Source: Geothrix sp. SG200 (GTDB lineage: Bacteria > Acidobacteriota > Holophagae > Holophagales > Holophagaceae). From it: a stretch of DNA of 64,000 nt. Each line of letters begins with the position of its first letter. Within the stretch, counting starts at the first letter, position 1. The stretch is taken from NCBI RefSeq assembly GCF_022808935.1, contig NZ_JAKZFR010000005.1, positions 186,001 through 250,000 of the forward strand, read 5' to 3'. The notes beneath the pieces were generated by a model. That model did no database searches. It was not told the DNA's origin and saw nothing but the letters and a program-made list of their open reading frames with translations. Positions 55,111 to 63,722 of the stretch are shown piece after piece. The position numbers and the translations under genes are program-made.

Positions 55111-55791
55111 ATGATCCGCGCCGTCGTCTTCGACCTCTGGAACACGCTGGTCTTCAGCCCGGCGGGCAGCCCGTTCCAGCGGCTGAAGGGCCTGCTGCGG
55201 CCCGAGCAGGAGCACCTGCACCCCGCCCTCATGCGGGATGGCATGATCCGGCCCTACGCGTCCGTGGAGGCCTTCCTGGAGGCCTGGCGGGAGCCCGCGG
55301 GACTGGAGCCCGGGCAGATGGAGGCCATGGCCCAGGCCTTCCGCGAGGCGGGGGACCAGGCGGAGTGCTTTCCCGGCGCGCCGGAAGTGGTGGCCGCGGT
55401 GCGCGACCTGGCGCGGGTGGCGCTGCTCTCGAACACCCAGAGCTTCGGCCTGGAGCTGCTGGACCGGCTGGGCATCTCCGAGCGCATCCGCCTGCAGCAC
55501 CGCAGCGCGGACCTGGGCGCCCTCAAGCCCGAGCCCGCGGCCTACGAGGCCGTGCAGCGGCGGCTGGGTCTGTTCCCGGGCAACCTCGCCATGGTGGGCG
55601 ACAGCTGGACCGACGATGTGGAGGGAGCCCTGGCCGCGGGCTGGACGGCCATCTGGGTGAACCGCGAGGCCAAGCCCCGGCCCCACCACGATCCCGACGC
55701 CCCCCTCTACGAAGTGCGCAGCCTGGACCGCGTGCCCGAGCTCATCGAGAACCTCCAGCTGGGGATGCGCTGCCCGACGTGCCTGGGGTAG
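55111..55791 (+). CDS. HAD-superfamily hydrolase
   Basis: 226 residues. Motif I VVFDLWNTLVF (Asp nucleophile; the second Asp of phosphatases is replaced by Trp), motif II ALLSNTQSFG, motif III near LGALKPEPAAYEAVQ (Lys) and motif IV MVGDSWTDDVEGALAAGWTA. The cap domain lies between about 15 and 85. The replaced second acid suggests a substrate or reaction away from simple phosphatases. The C-terminus ends with CPTCLG, a CxxC. It follows the lipoprotein gene after 13 bp. Confidence 0.82.
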   Translation: MIRAVVFDLWNTLVFSPAGSPFQRLKGLLRPEQEHLHPALMRDGMIRPYASVEAFLEAWREPAGLEPGQMEAMAQAFREAGDQAECFPGAPEVVAAVRDLARVALLSNTQSFGLELLDRLGISERIRLQHRSADLGALKPEPAAYEAVQRRLGLFPGNLAMVGDSWTDDVEGALAAGWTAIWVNREAKPRPHHDPDAPLYEVRSLDRVPELIENLQLGMRCPTCLG

Positions 55792-55814
55792 CCTTCAGTT
55801 CGAAGCAAAAAACG

Positions 55815-56039
<225 letters not shown>

Positions 56040-56134
56040 TCCTTTCGCCGAGAGCTGCCGAATGATGCGGCCGCGCGCGGACGCTCTCCTGAAGGCTTCC
56101 TCGACGTGCGTGGTTCGGTGGCTGCCGAGGTGTG

Positions 56135-57769
56135 TCAGCGCCCCGGCCAGGTCCAGCCCAGATCGATGAACCAGCGGAAGCCGGTGCGCGCGTCGCCCTT
56201 CACGTTGAGGTAGGCGTTCTGGCGCTGGGCGCTGACCCCGGCCTGGACGCGCAGCACCGGGTCCGGCCGCCACGCCACGACCTGCTGGAGGCCCAGGAAC
56301 CGGTTGCGCACCGGGGTGGCGCCGGGGTGGTCCAGGAGCCAGTCGGCCAGGCCGTCTCGATAGGGCTTATCAACCCAGTAGTAGGACTCCCGGAAGGGGC
56401 GGTCGCCCCAAAGCAGCCAGGTCCTCGTCGCCCATCGGGGCGTCCAGTCGACCTCGGCGCGCAGGGTGACCGTCCGCGCCTCGCCAGCGGTGGCATTGCC
56501 CAGGGGATCGCCCTCCTGGTAGAAGCCGGACAGGTAGGTGTCCTGCTCGAAGGTCCGGTGGTTTGTAAGGCCTGGGTTGTCAGGGTTCAGCAGGCTGTTG
56601 GCGGTGTCGAGGTATTCCACGCCGAGCCGGACCCTGCCCCAGTTGATCAGAAGGCCGACCGCGTCGTTGGGAACGGTGGGACTTGGGAGGACGTAGCGGG
56701 ATCGCTGGTTCCAGGGCCTGAATGGCGCCTGGGTGAGGCTGATCCAGTCGTTGCGGAGGTCCGTGCGGAAGGCCGTGCCTGGTCGATGGATCAGCCACTG
56801 CATCCGCGTGTTCACCGCCTTGGCGCCGCGGGATACGTAGAAGCGGACGTCCTCGGCGCCGAACAGGCGCTCGAGGGGGTTCATGCGGATCCGCACGCCG
56901 ACATCGGACGTGGAGGCGCTCTTGACGCGACCCGTGCTCAGGAACGAGGAGGAGCCATCGAGGCCGAGCCCTCCCTCGGCATAGGAGTCCTTAAGTCCGA
57001 AGAACGAGGCGATCCAATGGCGGGTCTGGTATCCCTCGGTGAGGGACCTCCCCTGGACGCTGCCGCCGAACAGGTTGATGTAGTTGATGTACAGCTCGGT
57101 GCTCTCGCCCAGCTGGGACTCCAGCCGGAGGCCGGAGAGGAAGGGACGCTGCGGATCCCCCACGCCGGCGATGGCGCGCTGCCGGTACGAGGGATCCTGG
57201 CTGTTTTCCCCGATCACCTTGTGGCCTTCCACCTGGCCCAGGAAGATCTGCCCCTTCCAGGTGCCGAGCGGCACGCCGAACACACGGATGTCCGTGAACG
57301 GGCTTTCCACCCGGAACCTGGGGAAGGGTCGCGCGGCCTCGCCCAGGACGTAGCCGCCGTTGAGCCCATAGCCCCACACGAGGGGCTCCTGCTCAAGGGC
57401 GGTGCGCCATCCGCCCGCGGAGGCGTAGGCGATGTGGAAGCGCTGGACGATGATCCGGGACTGGCCCTGGGCATCCCGCCAGGCGTTGATCTGCCCCGCC
57501 AGGTCCCAGCGGGCGCCGCGCCAGCCGGTCTCCAGGTGCGTGCCCTGGCCGGTGAGAGCGTTTCCGAGACCGAGGCTGTCCACGAAGGTGGCCGGCGCGC
57601 TGTGCTTGTCCCCGGCCCAGACGCCTCCCCCATACCAGACGCCCTGCCTGCCGGCGCCCAGGGATTCCTGGCGGAACCAGCCGGGCGGCATCTGGGCCGC
57701 CAGGGGCAGGCCGGCCAGTAGGCAGGACAGGTTCAGCGCCAGTCGATCGTATCTCACTCGGGAATCCAT
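56135..57769 (-). CDS. Wzi-like capsule assembly outer-membrane protein
   Basis: 544 residues from the ATG at 57769, which starts a signal peptide (MDSRVRYDRLALNLSCLLAG LPLAAQ). The mature protein is rich in Trp, Tyr and Gly with alternating strands (WYGGGVWAGDKHSAPATFVD, SGLRLESQLGESTELYINYI) and ends in an aromatic-rich strand (FRWFIDLGWTWPGR), as in an outer-membrane barrel. The pattern and size fit the capsule-assembly Wzi family, which holds capsule at the cell surface, though E. coli Wzi is somewhat shorter. It would suit the export genes at 50-54 kb. Moderately confident. Confidence 0.55.
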   Translation of the reverse strand: MDSRVRYDRLALNLSCLLAGLPLAAQMPPGWFRQESLGAGRQGVWYGGGVWAGDKHSAPATFVDSLGLGNALTGQGTHLETGWRGARWDLAGQINAWRDAQGQSRIIVQRFHIAYASAGGWRTALEQEPLVWGYGLNGGYVLGEAARPFPRFRVESPFTDIRVFGVPLGTWKGQIFLGQVEGHKVIGENSQDPSYRQRAIAGVGDPQRPFLSGLRLESQLGESTELYINYINLFGGSVQGRSLTEGYQTRHWIASFFGLKDSYAEGGLGLDGSSSFLSTGRVKSASTSDVGVRIRMNPLERLFGAEDVRFYVSRGAKAVNTRMQWLIHRPGTAFRTDLRNDWISLTQAPFRPWNQRSRYVLPSPTVPNDAVGLLINWGRVRLGVEYLDTANSLLNPDNPGLTNHRTFEQDTYLSGFYQEGDPLGNATAGEARTVTLRAEVDWTPRWATRTWLLWGDRPFRESYYWVDKPYRDGLADWLLDHPGATPVRNRFLGLQQVVAWRPDPVLRVQAGVSAQRQNAYLNVKGDARTGFRWFIDLGWTWPGR

Positions 57770-57947
57770 GGTTGGTGGCGCCCGGGAAGTCGAAGGCCTG
57801 GCCGCCCGCAGGCGGAGTTGCGGCTCCGCATCCCGCCAGTCTATACGGGATTCCCAGGTCATCAGATACCGAAGATCGAGGTGGGATCGAGGTGGGGCGA
57901 TGTGGAAGGGGCGCTCGCCAGCCCTGGGTTCTGAAAGCCAAAGGATT

Positions 57948-58166
57948 TTTTTCGCCACCGATTTCAGTGATTTCAGTGATGGAAAAGGATTCTCTGCCCC
58001 AGCGCAGCATGGGCTCCATGGGGGGCGCCAGGGCCGCGATCTTTTGGGGGCTCGCGGCCCTGGCGCCCCCCATGACTTCCGGCCACGCCGGAAGCGGCCT
58101 CTGGCCGGCCCATGCGGAACCCATCCGAGCCCCAATCAGCGCCATCAGCGAAATCGGTGGCTAAAA
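57948..58166 (+). repeat. intergenic element, copy 2 (intact central hairpin)
   Basis: Left end TTTTTCGCCACCGATTTCAG and right end GCGAAATCGGTGGCTAAAA. The centre is a 23-base perfect inverted repeat: left arm 58017-58039, right arm 58052-58074, loop of 12 (tcttttgggggc). Next is CTTCCGG-ccacg-CCGGAAG, then ggcccatgcgg. It lies between the Wzi-like gene 5' end and the rng 3' end; the gap 57770-57947 before it shows no gene. The rng stop is about 40 bp beyond the right end. Confidence 0.88.
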
Positions 58167-58205
58167 GTTTTTTTGATTGGGTCCCAGGAACGGCTCGGGC
58201 TGGGA

Positions 58206-59732
58206 TCAGGCGGTGGCGCTGTCCTGGCCGGGCAGCTGCACATCCATCACCACGGAGTGCCGCGGGGTGTCCGGGCGCTCGATCCACTGCACGCGGGCGC
58301 CGAGGAGGCGGGCCAGCTGCAGCAGGCCCTCGCGGGCCTCCTGGTGGAGGGCGCCGGACAGATCCGGATGCAGGGTCAGGCGCACGTCTGCGCCGCGGAG
58401 GCGCTCGCCCAGGCGCACCAGCTCGCGGTAGGCCTTGAGCAGGGAGGTCTCCGGGCTCTGGTGGCGTCCGGTGCCGTTGCAGGCAGGGCAGGGCTGGGTG
58501 AGCTGGCGTTCCAGGGAGGGGCCCGTGCGCTTGCGTGTGAGCTCCACCAGTCCGAATTCGGAGATGCCGCCGGCCCGGGCGTGGTTGCGGTCGCGCTTCA
58601 GCTCCTCCTGGAGCCGCGCCAGCACTTCGTCGCGGTGGGCCGGGTCCACCATGTCGATGAAGTCGATGACCACGATGCCGCCCAGGTTGCGCAGGCGCAG
58701 CTGGCGCACGATCTCGGGGATGGCCTCCAGGTTGGTGAGGTAGACCGTCTCCTCCAGATCCTTCTTCCCCACGAACTTGCCCGTGTTCACATCCACGCTG
58801 ACCAGGGCCTCCGTCTGGTTCAGCACGATGGAGCCGCCATGCTTGAGGAAGACCTTGGGCTGGCGCGCCGCCTCGATCTCCGACTCGATGCCGAAGGCCT
58901 CGAAGATGGGCAGGTCCGAGGTGAAGTGCTTCACCCGGTTGGCCCACTCGGGGTGCAGCTTCTCCACGAAGGTCAGCACCTCGCGGTGGGCCTCGGGGTC
59001 GTCCACCCAGAAGCTGGCCACTTCTTCGCGGAAGATGTCGCGCAGCACCTTCTGCAGCAGGCGCAGGTCGTGCCAGACCAGGCCCGGGGCGGGCACGGTC
59101 TCGGCCTTGGCCTGGATCTCCGCCCACATCTGGCGCAGGAACGCCACGTCGCCCACCAGGTCCTCGTCCTTCTCGCCGATGGCGGCCGTGCGGACGATGA
59201 AGCCCTCGCCAGGCTGGGCGTGGCTGCGGATCAGCTCGCGGAGCCGCTCGCGCTCCACGGGATCGGTGATCTTGCGGGAGATGCCGATGTGGTCGATGCC
59301 CGGCATGAACACCAGGAAGCGGCCGGGGAAGCTCAGGTGGCGGGAAAGCCGGGGCCCCTTGGAGCCGATGGGATCCTTCACCACCTGGACGAGCGTCTCC
59401 TCGCCCTCCTTGACGGGGGGCAGGGGTGGCGGCGGTGGGGGCAGGTCCTCGGCGGCCTCCTCGCCATCCTCCTCGGCGGACAGGTCCGCGCCCAGGCGCT
59501 GGGCCATGGGGTCATCCAGGTACAGGAAGCCGTCCTTCGCCCCCCCGATGCCCACGAAGGCGCTCTGCATGCCGGGGAGCAGCTTGGCCACGCGGCCCTT
59601 GTACACATCCCCCACCTGGCTCTTGTTCATCGTCCGCTCGAGGAACAGCTCGCAGAGCTGGCCGTTCTCAAGCAGGGCGATGCGCGTCTCCAGGGGGGTC
59701 GAATTGACCACCAGGGACTTGCGGACTTCCAT
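58206..59732 (-). CDS. rng: ribonuclease E/G family endoribonuclease
   Basis: 508 residues, the RNase G length. N-terminal S1 region at about 35-130 (GDVYKGRVAKLLPGMQSAFV GIGG) carries an acidic plus polyproline insertion at about 83-108 (EEDGEEAAEDLPPPPPPLPP). The catalytic part has FIVRTAAIGEKDEDL, ALVSVDVNTGKFVGKK and NLGGIVVIDFIDMVDPAHRD (metal-binding Asp residues), and CPACNGTGRH is the zinc-link CPxCxGxG for dimerisation. It processes rRNA and decays mRNA; pnp is also in the window. Start ATG at 59732 with aaggttcc before it. Confidence 0.95.
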   Translation of the reverse strand: MEVRKSLVVNSTPLETRIALLENGQLCELFLERTMNKSQVGDVYKGRVAKLLPGMQSAFVGIGGAKDGFLYLDDPMAQRLGADLSAEEDGEEAAEDLPPPPPPLPPVKEGEETLVQVVKDPIGSKGPRLSRHLSFPGRFLVFMPGIDHIGISRKITDPVERERLRELIRSHAQPGEGFIVRTAAIGEKDEDLVGDVAFLRQMWAEIQAKAETVPAPGLVWHDLRLLQKVLRDIFREEVASFWVDDPEAHREVLTFVEKLHPEWANRVKHFTSDLPIFEAFGIESEIEAARQPKVFLKHGGSIVLNQTEALVSVDVNTGKFVGKKDLEETVYLTNLEAIPEIVRQLRLRNLGGIVVIDFIDMVDPAHRDEVLARLQEELKRDRNHARAGGISEFGLVELTRKRTGPSLERQLTQPCPACNGTGRHQSPETSLLKAYRELVRLGERLRGADVRLTLHPDLSGALHQEAREGLLQLARLLGARVQWIERPDTPRHSVVMDVQLPGQDSATA

Positions 59733-59947
59733 GGAACCAACCTTTCAGAACCGTGCAGGGGGTCGCCGTGCCCCGACTGCGGGCCCCAGGGCCGTACCAG
59801 GCCGAAGGGTAGGTCATTTCTACCATGACCCTTGGATGCCGCGCCAACCGTCGAAGGTTCCGGAGTTGGTGTTTATTCCTTGAAGAGGGAACAGCTGGGA
59901 CAGGATTTACAGGATTAAAAGATGGATTGACAGAGTTTGAAAAATAA

Positions 59948-60165
59948 TTTGCCACCGATTCCGCTGATTTCAGTGATTTGAAAGCAATACCCGGCCTCAG
60001 CGCAGCATGGGCCCCATGGGGGGTGTCAGGGCCGCGTCCTTCTGGGAGAGCGCGGTCCTGGCGCCCCCCATGACTTCCGGCTCCGCCGGAAGCGGCCTTC
60101 GGCCGGCCCATGCGGGAAGCATCCGAGGCGCAATCAGCACAATCAGCGAAATCGGTGGCGAAAAA
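59948..60165 (+). repeat. intergenic element, copy 3 (hairpin with wobble changes)
   Basis: Right end GCGAAATCGGTGGCGAAAAA matches the other copies; the left end TTTGCCACCGATTCCGCTGA is slightly divergent. The central arms are 60015-60036 and 60051-60072 (22 bases each); the three arm differences are T/G, T/G and G/T, all of which remain pairable as G-U in a + strand RNA. The right end is 5 bases before the panD stop. The preceding stretch 59733-59947 has no gene; it holds a short direct repeat GGATTTACAGGATT at about 59901-59914. Confidence 0.85.
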
Positions 60166-60170
60166 GCTTT

Positions 60171-60569
60171 TCAGTCCGCGAAGGCGCTGGTGCAGAGGGG
60201 GGTGCGCTCCTGGCGGCGGCGCTCGGTGATGCGGTTGCGCTCGTCCACGAAGACCACCTTGGGCGCCACCGTCTCGGCCTCCTCGGCGGTCATCCAGCCG
60301 TAGGCGGCGATGATCACCAGGTCGCCCTTCTGGACCAGGTGGGCGGCGGCCCCGTTGATGCCCACCTCGCCGGAGCCCGGGACCCCCGGGATCACATAGG
60401 TGGACAGGCGCGACCCGTTGGTCACGTCGTAGATGTCGATCTTCTCGTTCTCCATGAAGCCGGCGGCCTCGATGAGCAACGGATCGAGCGTGATCGACCC
60501 CACGTAGTCCAGATCGGCCCTCGTCACGGTGGCGCGATGGATCTTACCGAGCAGGAAGTGGCGCAGCAT
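60171..60569 (-). CDS. panD: aspartate 1-decarboxylase (pyruvoyl enzyme)
   Basis: 132 residues from the ATG at 60569, which follows ggaggatgc; the ORF extension upstream reads through non-family sequence. It makes beta-alanine from aspartate for pantothenate. [20 protein letters not shown] then DYVGSIT shows the self-cleavage site G24-S25 at the canonical position; the new Ser25 becomes the pyruvoyl group. Later [15 protein letters not shown] and [26 protein letters not shown] and YGWM are typical. panC and panB lie upstream on the same strand, separated by two secreted-protein genes and an element copy. Confidence 0.97.
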   Translation of the reverse strand: MLRHFLLGKIHRATVTRADLDYVGSITLDPLLIEAAGFMENEKIDIYDVTNGSRLSTYVIPGVPGSGEVGINGAAAHLVQKGDLVIIAAYGWMTAEEAETVAPKVVFVDERNRITERRRQERTPLCTSAFAD

Positions 60570-60614
60570 GCATCCTCCGGTCCAGGCTCTCAAGGGAGTC
60601 CCGGCCAACGCATA

Positions 60615-60656
60615 AGGATGGACCCAGGTGTACCCTGGGTCCATCCTCGATTTTTA
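60615..60656 (+). terminator. strong hairpin with T tract on the + strand
   Basis: AGGATGGACCCAGG (60615-60628), loop tgtac, CCTGGGTCCATCCT (60634-60647), then cgattttt. A perfect 14-base stem followed by a T run on the + strand, although both flanking genes are on the minus strand. Read from the minus strand it lies just after the stop of the 181-residue secreted protein with no T tract, so it may serve both directions imperfectly. Confidence 0.65.
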
Positions 60657-60662
60657 CCTGAT

Positions 60663-61208
60663 CTAGTTGAACAGCACCACGTGGAGATCCACGCCCAGCC
60701 GGGGCGGGGCCACCGGGGGCGGGGCCACGGGCAGGCGGAAGGCGCCTTCCAGGTCCAGGCGGGCCCGGGGGTCGCGGATCTGGCGGAGCACCCAGCGGCC
60801 CTCGATGAAGACGTAGCAGCGGGAGGGATCACCGGGCACCAGGGCCACGTAGTGCCGGTCATCGCCGGAGCGCCAGTAGCCGTCCATCCAGACGGGGGCC
60901 CGGTAGCGGCGGTAGCGGCGCTCGCCCCGGTCGTCGTCATCATCGCGCTCGTAGCGGTGGCGCTCGTACTTGCGCGCCTCCTTGTCCCGCTCCTTCCAGT
61001 ACTTGCGCTCGGCCTTGTCGCGTTCCTTCCAGTACTTCCGGTCTTCGCGGTCATCCCGGCGGTCATCCCTGCGGTCATCCCGCCGGTCGTCATGCCGCTC
61101 CTCCCGCTCGCCGCGCCAGCCCCGGTGGTCGTCGGGACGGGCCGTGGCGGGGGGAGCAGCCAGGGAAACGGCCGCCAGGAGGGCGGCGCTCATCACGTGG
61201 CGAAGCAT
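60663..61208 (-). CDS. secreted, highly charged repeat protein (GVDLHVxLFN family, member 1)
   Basis: 181 residues from the ATG at 61208 (gaggaggtttg before it). Signal peptide LRHVMSAALLAAVSLAAPPA TA. The middle is extremely charged with repeats: DDRR several times, then KYWKERDKAERKYWKERDKE. The C-terminal third has APVWMDGYWRSGDDRHYVAL, FIEGRWVLRQ and ends PPRLGVDLHVVLFN. The neighbour gene at 61221-61601 shares GRW-x-LR and the same C-terminal tail, so the two are tandem paralogues. The compact C-terminal domain after a disordered linker suggests a periplasmic or surface factor; function unknown. Confidence 0.7.
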   Translation of the reverse strand: MLRHVMSAALLAAVSLAAPPATARPDDHRGWRGEREERHDDRRDDRRDDRRDDREDRKYWKERDKAERKYWKERDKEARKYERHRYERDDDDDRGERRYRRYRAPVWMDGYWRSGDDRHYVALVPGDPSRCYVFIEGRWVLRQIRDPRARLDLEGAFRLPVAPPPVAPPRLGVDLHVVLFN

Positions 61209-61220
61209 CAAACCTCCTCG

Positions 61221-61601
61221 CTAGTTGAACAGGGCGACGTGGAGGTCCACGCCCACCCGGGGCAGGGGCACCGGCGGAGGCGCGGCGGGCATGCGGAGGA
61301 CATCGCGCACCTCGGCCTGGACGCCCACGGAGAATCCCTTGCGGAGCTCCCAGCGGCCATCGATCAGGAACCAGGCGCGGTCGGTGTAGCGGGGATCCAC
61401 GGCGATGTAGGGGCGCTCGGGCAGCCGGGCGCCGAACTTCTTGGCCAGGCCCGGGGGCATGCCGCCCTTCTTGGCCAGGCCCGGAGGCACGCCGTCCCCC
61501 CCGCGGGCATGCCCGGGAGGGCCATCATGACCGTGCTTCCCATGGCCGCGCCCCTGGGGCATGGCGATGAGAGCCGCGGAAATCAGGATCGGGACGAGCA
61601 T
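61221..61601 (-). CDS. small secreted protein (GVDLHVxLFN family, member 2)
   Basis: 126 residues from the ATG at 61601 (gggaggttcc before it). MLVPILISAALIAMPQG is a signal-like start, followed by a His/Gly/Lys-rich linker with PPGLAKK twice. The C-terminal domain RPYIAVDPRYTDRAWFLIDG RWELRKGF ends PLPRVGVDLHVALFN, the same tail as member 1. Twelve bases separate the two genes, so they are co-transcribed. This family is not one I can name. Confidence 0.65.
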   Translation of the reverse strand: MLVPILISAALIAMPQGRGHGKHGHDGPPGHARGGDGVPPGLAKKGGMPPGLAKKFGARLPERPYIAVDPRYTDRAWFLIDGRWELRKGFSVGVQAEVRDVLRMPAAPPPVPLPRVGVDLHVALFN

Positions 61602-61739
61602 GGAACCTCCCGGAATGGGTCCCCGGACGGCAGCCCGGAGGACGCCGCCATTCTAACCCCCGGCCCTGGCGAAGGCCTCCATCCATGGGAGGAGGCGTGG
61701 GTAGTCCGAAAGGTGAGGGGCTCTTTCTGTGCAATGCCG

Positions 61740-61904
61740 TTTTCGCCACCGATTTCGCTGATTCCAGTGATTAAAAGCGATTCCCGGCTACAGCGCAGCA
61801 TGGGCTCCAAGACTTCCGGCAACGCCGGAAGCGGCCTCCAGCCGGCCCATGCAGGACACATCCGAGCCCCAATCAGCGCCATCGGCGAAATCGGCGGCTG
61901 AAAA
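61740..61904 (+). repeat. intergenic element, copy 4 (central hairpin absent)
   Basis: Left end TTTTCGCCACCGATTTCGCT and right end GCGAAATCGGCGGCTGAAAA. The order is the same as in copy 2, but gcagcatgggctcc joins directly to aagacttccgg, so the arms and loop of the central hairpin are exactly missing. The CTTCCGG/CCGGAAG stem, ggcccatgc block and both ends remain. It ends 20 bp before the panC stop. Similarity with copy 1 continues past the right end (cctttcgccgag). The preceding 61602-61739 has no gene. Confidence 0.85.
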
Positions 61905-61924
61905 GCCTTTCGCCGAGCAGCCGC

Positions 61925-62806
61925 TCAGGCGCCCTGGCCTCCACTGGTTCCCGTCCCGTTCGCGGGAGGGGTCAGGAGGACGTTGTCGATGAGGCGGGTG
62001 CTGCCCAGGTAGGCGGCCACGCAGAGGGCGGCGGAGCGGTCCACCGGGCTCTGCAGGGGCTCCAGGGTCTGGGCGTCCACCAGCTCCAGGTACTGGATGG
62101 AGTCCGCCCCGGTCATGAGGGTCCGGGCGAGCTCCAGCAGCTTCGCCGGTTCCCGCTCCCCCTCGTCGAAGGCGGCCTTCGCGGCCAGCAGGCCCTGGCT
62201 GAGGGTCAGGGCGCGCTTCCGGCCATCCTCATCCAGGTAGGTGTTGCGGCTGCTCAGGGCCAGGCCGTCCGCCTCGCGCACCGTGGGCACCACCACCACG
62301 TCCACGGTGAGGTTCAGGTCCCGGGCCATGCGGCGGATCACCGCCGTCTGCTGGAAGTCCTTCTGGCCAAAGAAGGCCAGGTCCGGCTGCACGATGTTGA
62401 AGAGCTTCGCCACCACCGTGGCCACGCCCCGGAAGTGGCCGGGCCGGTAGCGGCCGCAGAGGGTGTCGGCCAGGTGGCCGGGCTCCACATGGGTCTGGAA
62501 GCCCGTGGGGTAGATCTCGGCGACCTCGGGCATGAACAGCACCGTGGCCCCGGTCTCGAGGCAGAGGTTCTGGTCCCGCTCCAGGTCCCGGGGGTAGCTG
62601 GCCAGATCCTCGCCGGGGCCGAACTGCGTCGGGTTCACGAAGATCGACACCACCGTGGCGTCGCAGCGGGCAGCGCTCTGGCGGATGAGGGCCCCGTGGC
62701 CCTCGTGCAGGAACCCCATGGTGGGGACGAAGCCGATGCGCTTGCCCTCGTCCCGCAGGGGTCTCAGGAGGGCGCGGAGATCAGCAATGGAACGGACGAC
62801 TCGCAT
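61925..62806 (-). CDS. panC: pantothenate synthetase
   Basis: 293 residues from the ATG at 62806. Condenses pantoate and beta-alanine with ATP, through a pantoyl adenylate. Signatures: RIGFVPTMGFLHEGHGALIR (first nucleotide motif, HEGH), VVSIFVNPTQFGPGEDLASY PRD, FRGVATVVAKLFNIVQPDLA FFGQKDFQQ (GxKDxQQ), and VVVVPTVREADGLALSSRNT Y (ADGLAxSSRN, KMSKS-like). A C-terminal Gly/Thr tail follows. It lies 52 bp after panB on the minus strand, the order panB-panC. Confidence 0.97.
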   Translation of the reverse strand: MRVVRSIADLRALLRPLRDEGKRIGFVPTMGFLHEGHGALIRQSAARCDATVVSIFVNPTQFGPGEDLASYPRDLERDQNLCLETGATVLFMPEVAEIYPTGFQTHVEPGHLADTLCGRYRPGHFRGVATVVAKLFNIVQPDLAFFGQKDFQQTAVIRRMARDLNLTVDVVVVPTVREADGLALSSRNTYLDEDGRKRALTLSQGLLAAKAAFDEGEREPAKLLELARTLMTGADSIQYLELVDAQTLEPLQSPVDRSAALCVAAYLGSTRLIDNVLLTPPANGTGTSGGQGA

Positions 62807-62858
62807 GGACAAAAGCGGGATCCTTCAGAAAGCGCCTGTCAGTTTACCAAGGGCGCGA

Positions 62859-63722
62859 TCAGGGGTGCCACTGGGTCAGAACCGGACGAACGGCATCTGG
62901 AAGCGTATAGGATTCCCGGTCGTCGGGGAACCCTCCGGAGCGGACATCCTCGGCCCAGAGGGCCAGTGCGTCCCGCAGGTCTTGGAATCCTTCGGCATAG
63001 CGGCGCACGAATTTCGGCGAGGTGCCCGGCAGCAGGCCCAGCACATCATGGAAGACCAGCACCTGGCCCGAGCACCGGGGGCCGGCCCCGATGCCGATGG
63101 TGGGAATCTCCAGGGTTTCCGTCACCCGGGCCGCCAGGTCCGCCGGGATGCCCTCCAACACCAGGCTGAAGCAGCCGGCGTCCTGCAGCTTCTGGGCGTC
63201 CTCAAGCAGGCGGATGGCATCGCCCTTGTGCTTGCCTTGCACCTTGAAGCCGCCCATGGGGTTCACGCTCTGGGGCGTGAGGCCCAGGTGGCCCATGACG
63301 GGGATCTCCGCATCGATGAGGGCGTGGATCATGGGCAGGCGCTTGGCTCCGCCCTCGAGCTTCACCGCCTGGGCCCCGCGCTGGAGGAAGCCCCCGGCGT
63401 TCCGCAGGGTGTCCTCCACGCTGAGATGGAAGCTCAGGTAGGGCATGTCCGCTACCAGCATGGCCGTGGGCTGGGTGCGGGCCACGGCCTCCAGGTGGTG
63501 GTTCATCATGGCCATGCTGACGGGCAGCGTGTTCTCGAAGCCCAGGCACACGTTCCCCACGCTGTCGCCCACGAGGATGAGGTCCACCCCCGCCGCGTCC
63601 GCGATGCGGGCGGTCGCGGCGTCGTAGGCCGTGACCATCACGAGCTTCCGTCCCGCGTGGTGCCAGGCGTGCAACTGGGGAAGGGTGACGCGGGTGCGCG
63701 CGTCCGCGGGCAGGTGGCTCAT
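62859..63722 (-). CDS. panB: 3-methyl-2-oxobutanoate hydroxymethyltransferase
   Basis: 287 residues from the ATG at 63722 (ggagacccc before it); longer in-frame sequence is noncoding. It transfers a hydroxymethyl group from methylene-tetrahydrofolate to ketoisovalerate. Signatures: KLVMVTAYDAATARIADAAG VDLILVGDSVGNVCLGF, VADMPYLSFHLS, VKLEGGAKRLPMIHALI and IPVMGHLGLTPQSVNPMGGF KVQGK, IPTIGIGAGPRCSGQVLVFH. It begins the panB-panC pair. An element copy and the window edge lie upstream. Confidence 0.97.
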   Translation of the reverse strand: MSHLPADARTRVTLPQLHAWHHAGRKLVMVTAYDAATARIADAAGVDLILVGDSVGNVCLGFENTLPVSMAMMNHHLEAVARTQPTAMLVADMPYLSFHLSVEDTLRNAGGFLQRGAQAVKLEGGAKRLPMIHALIDAEIPVMGHLGLTPQSVNPMGGFKVQGKHKGDAIRLLEDAQKLQDAGCFSLVLEGIPADLAARVTETLEIPTIGIGAGPRCSGQVLVFHDVLGLLPGTSPKFVRRYAEGFQDLRDALALWAEDVRSGGFPDDRESYTLPDAVRPVLTQWHP

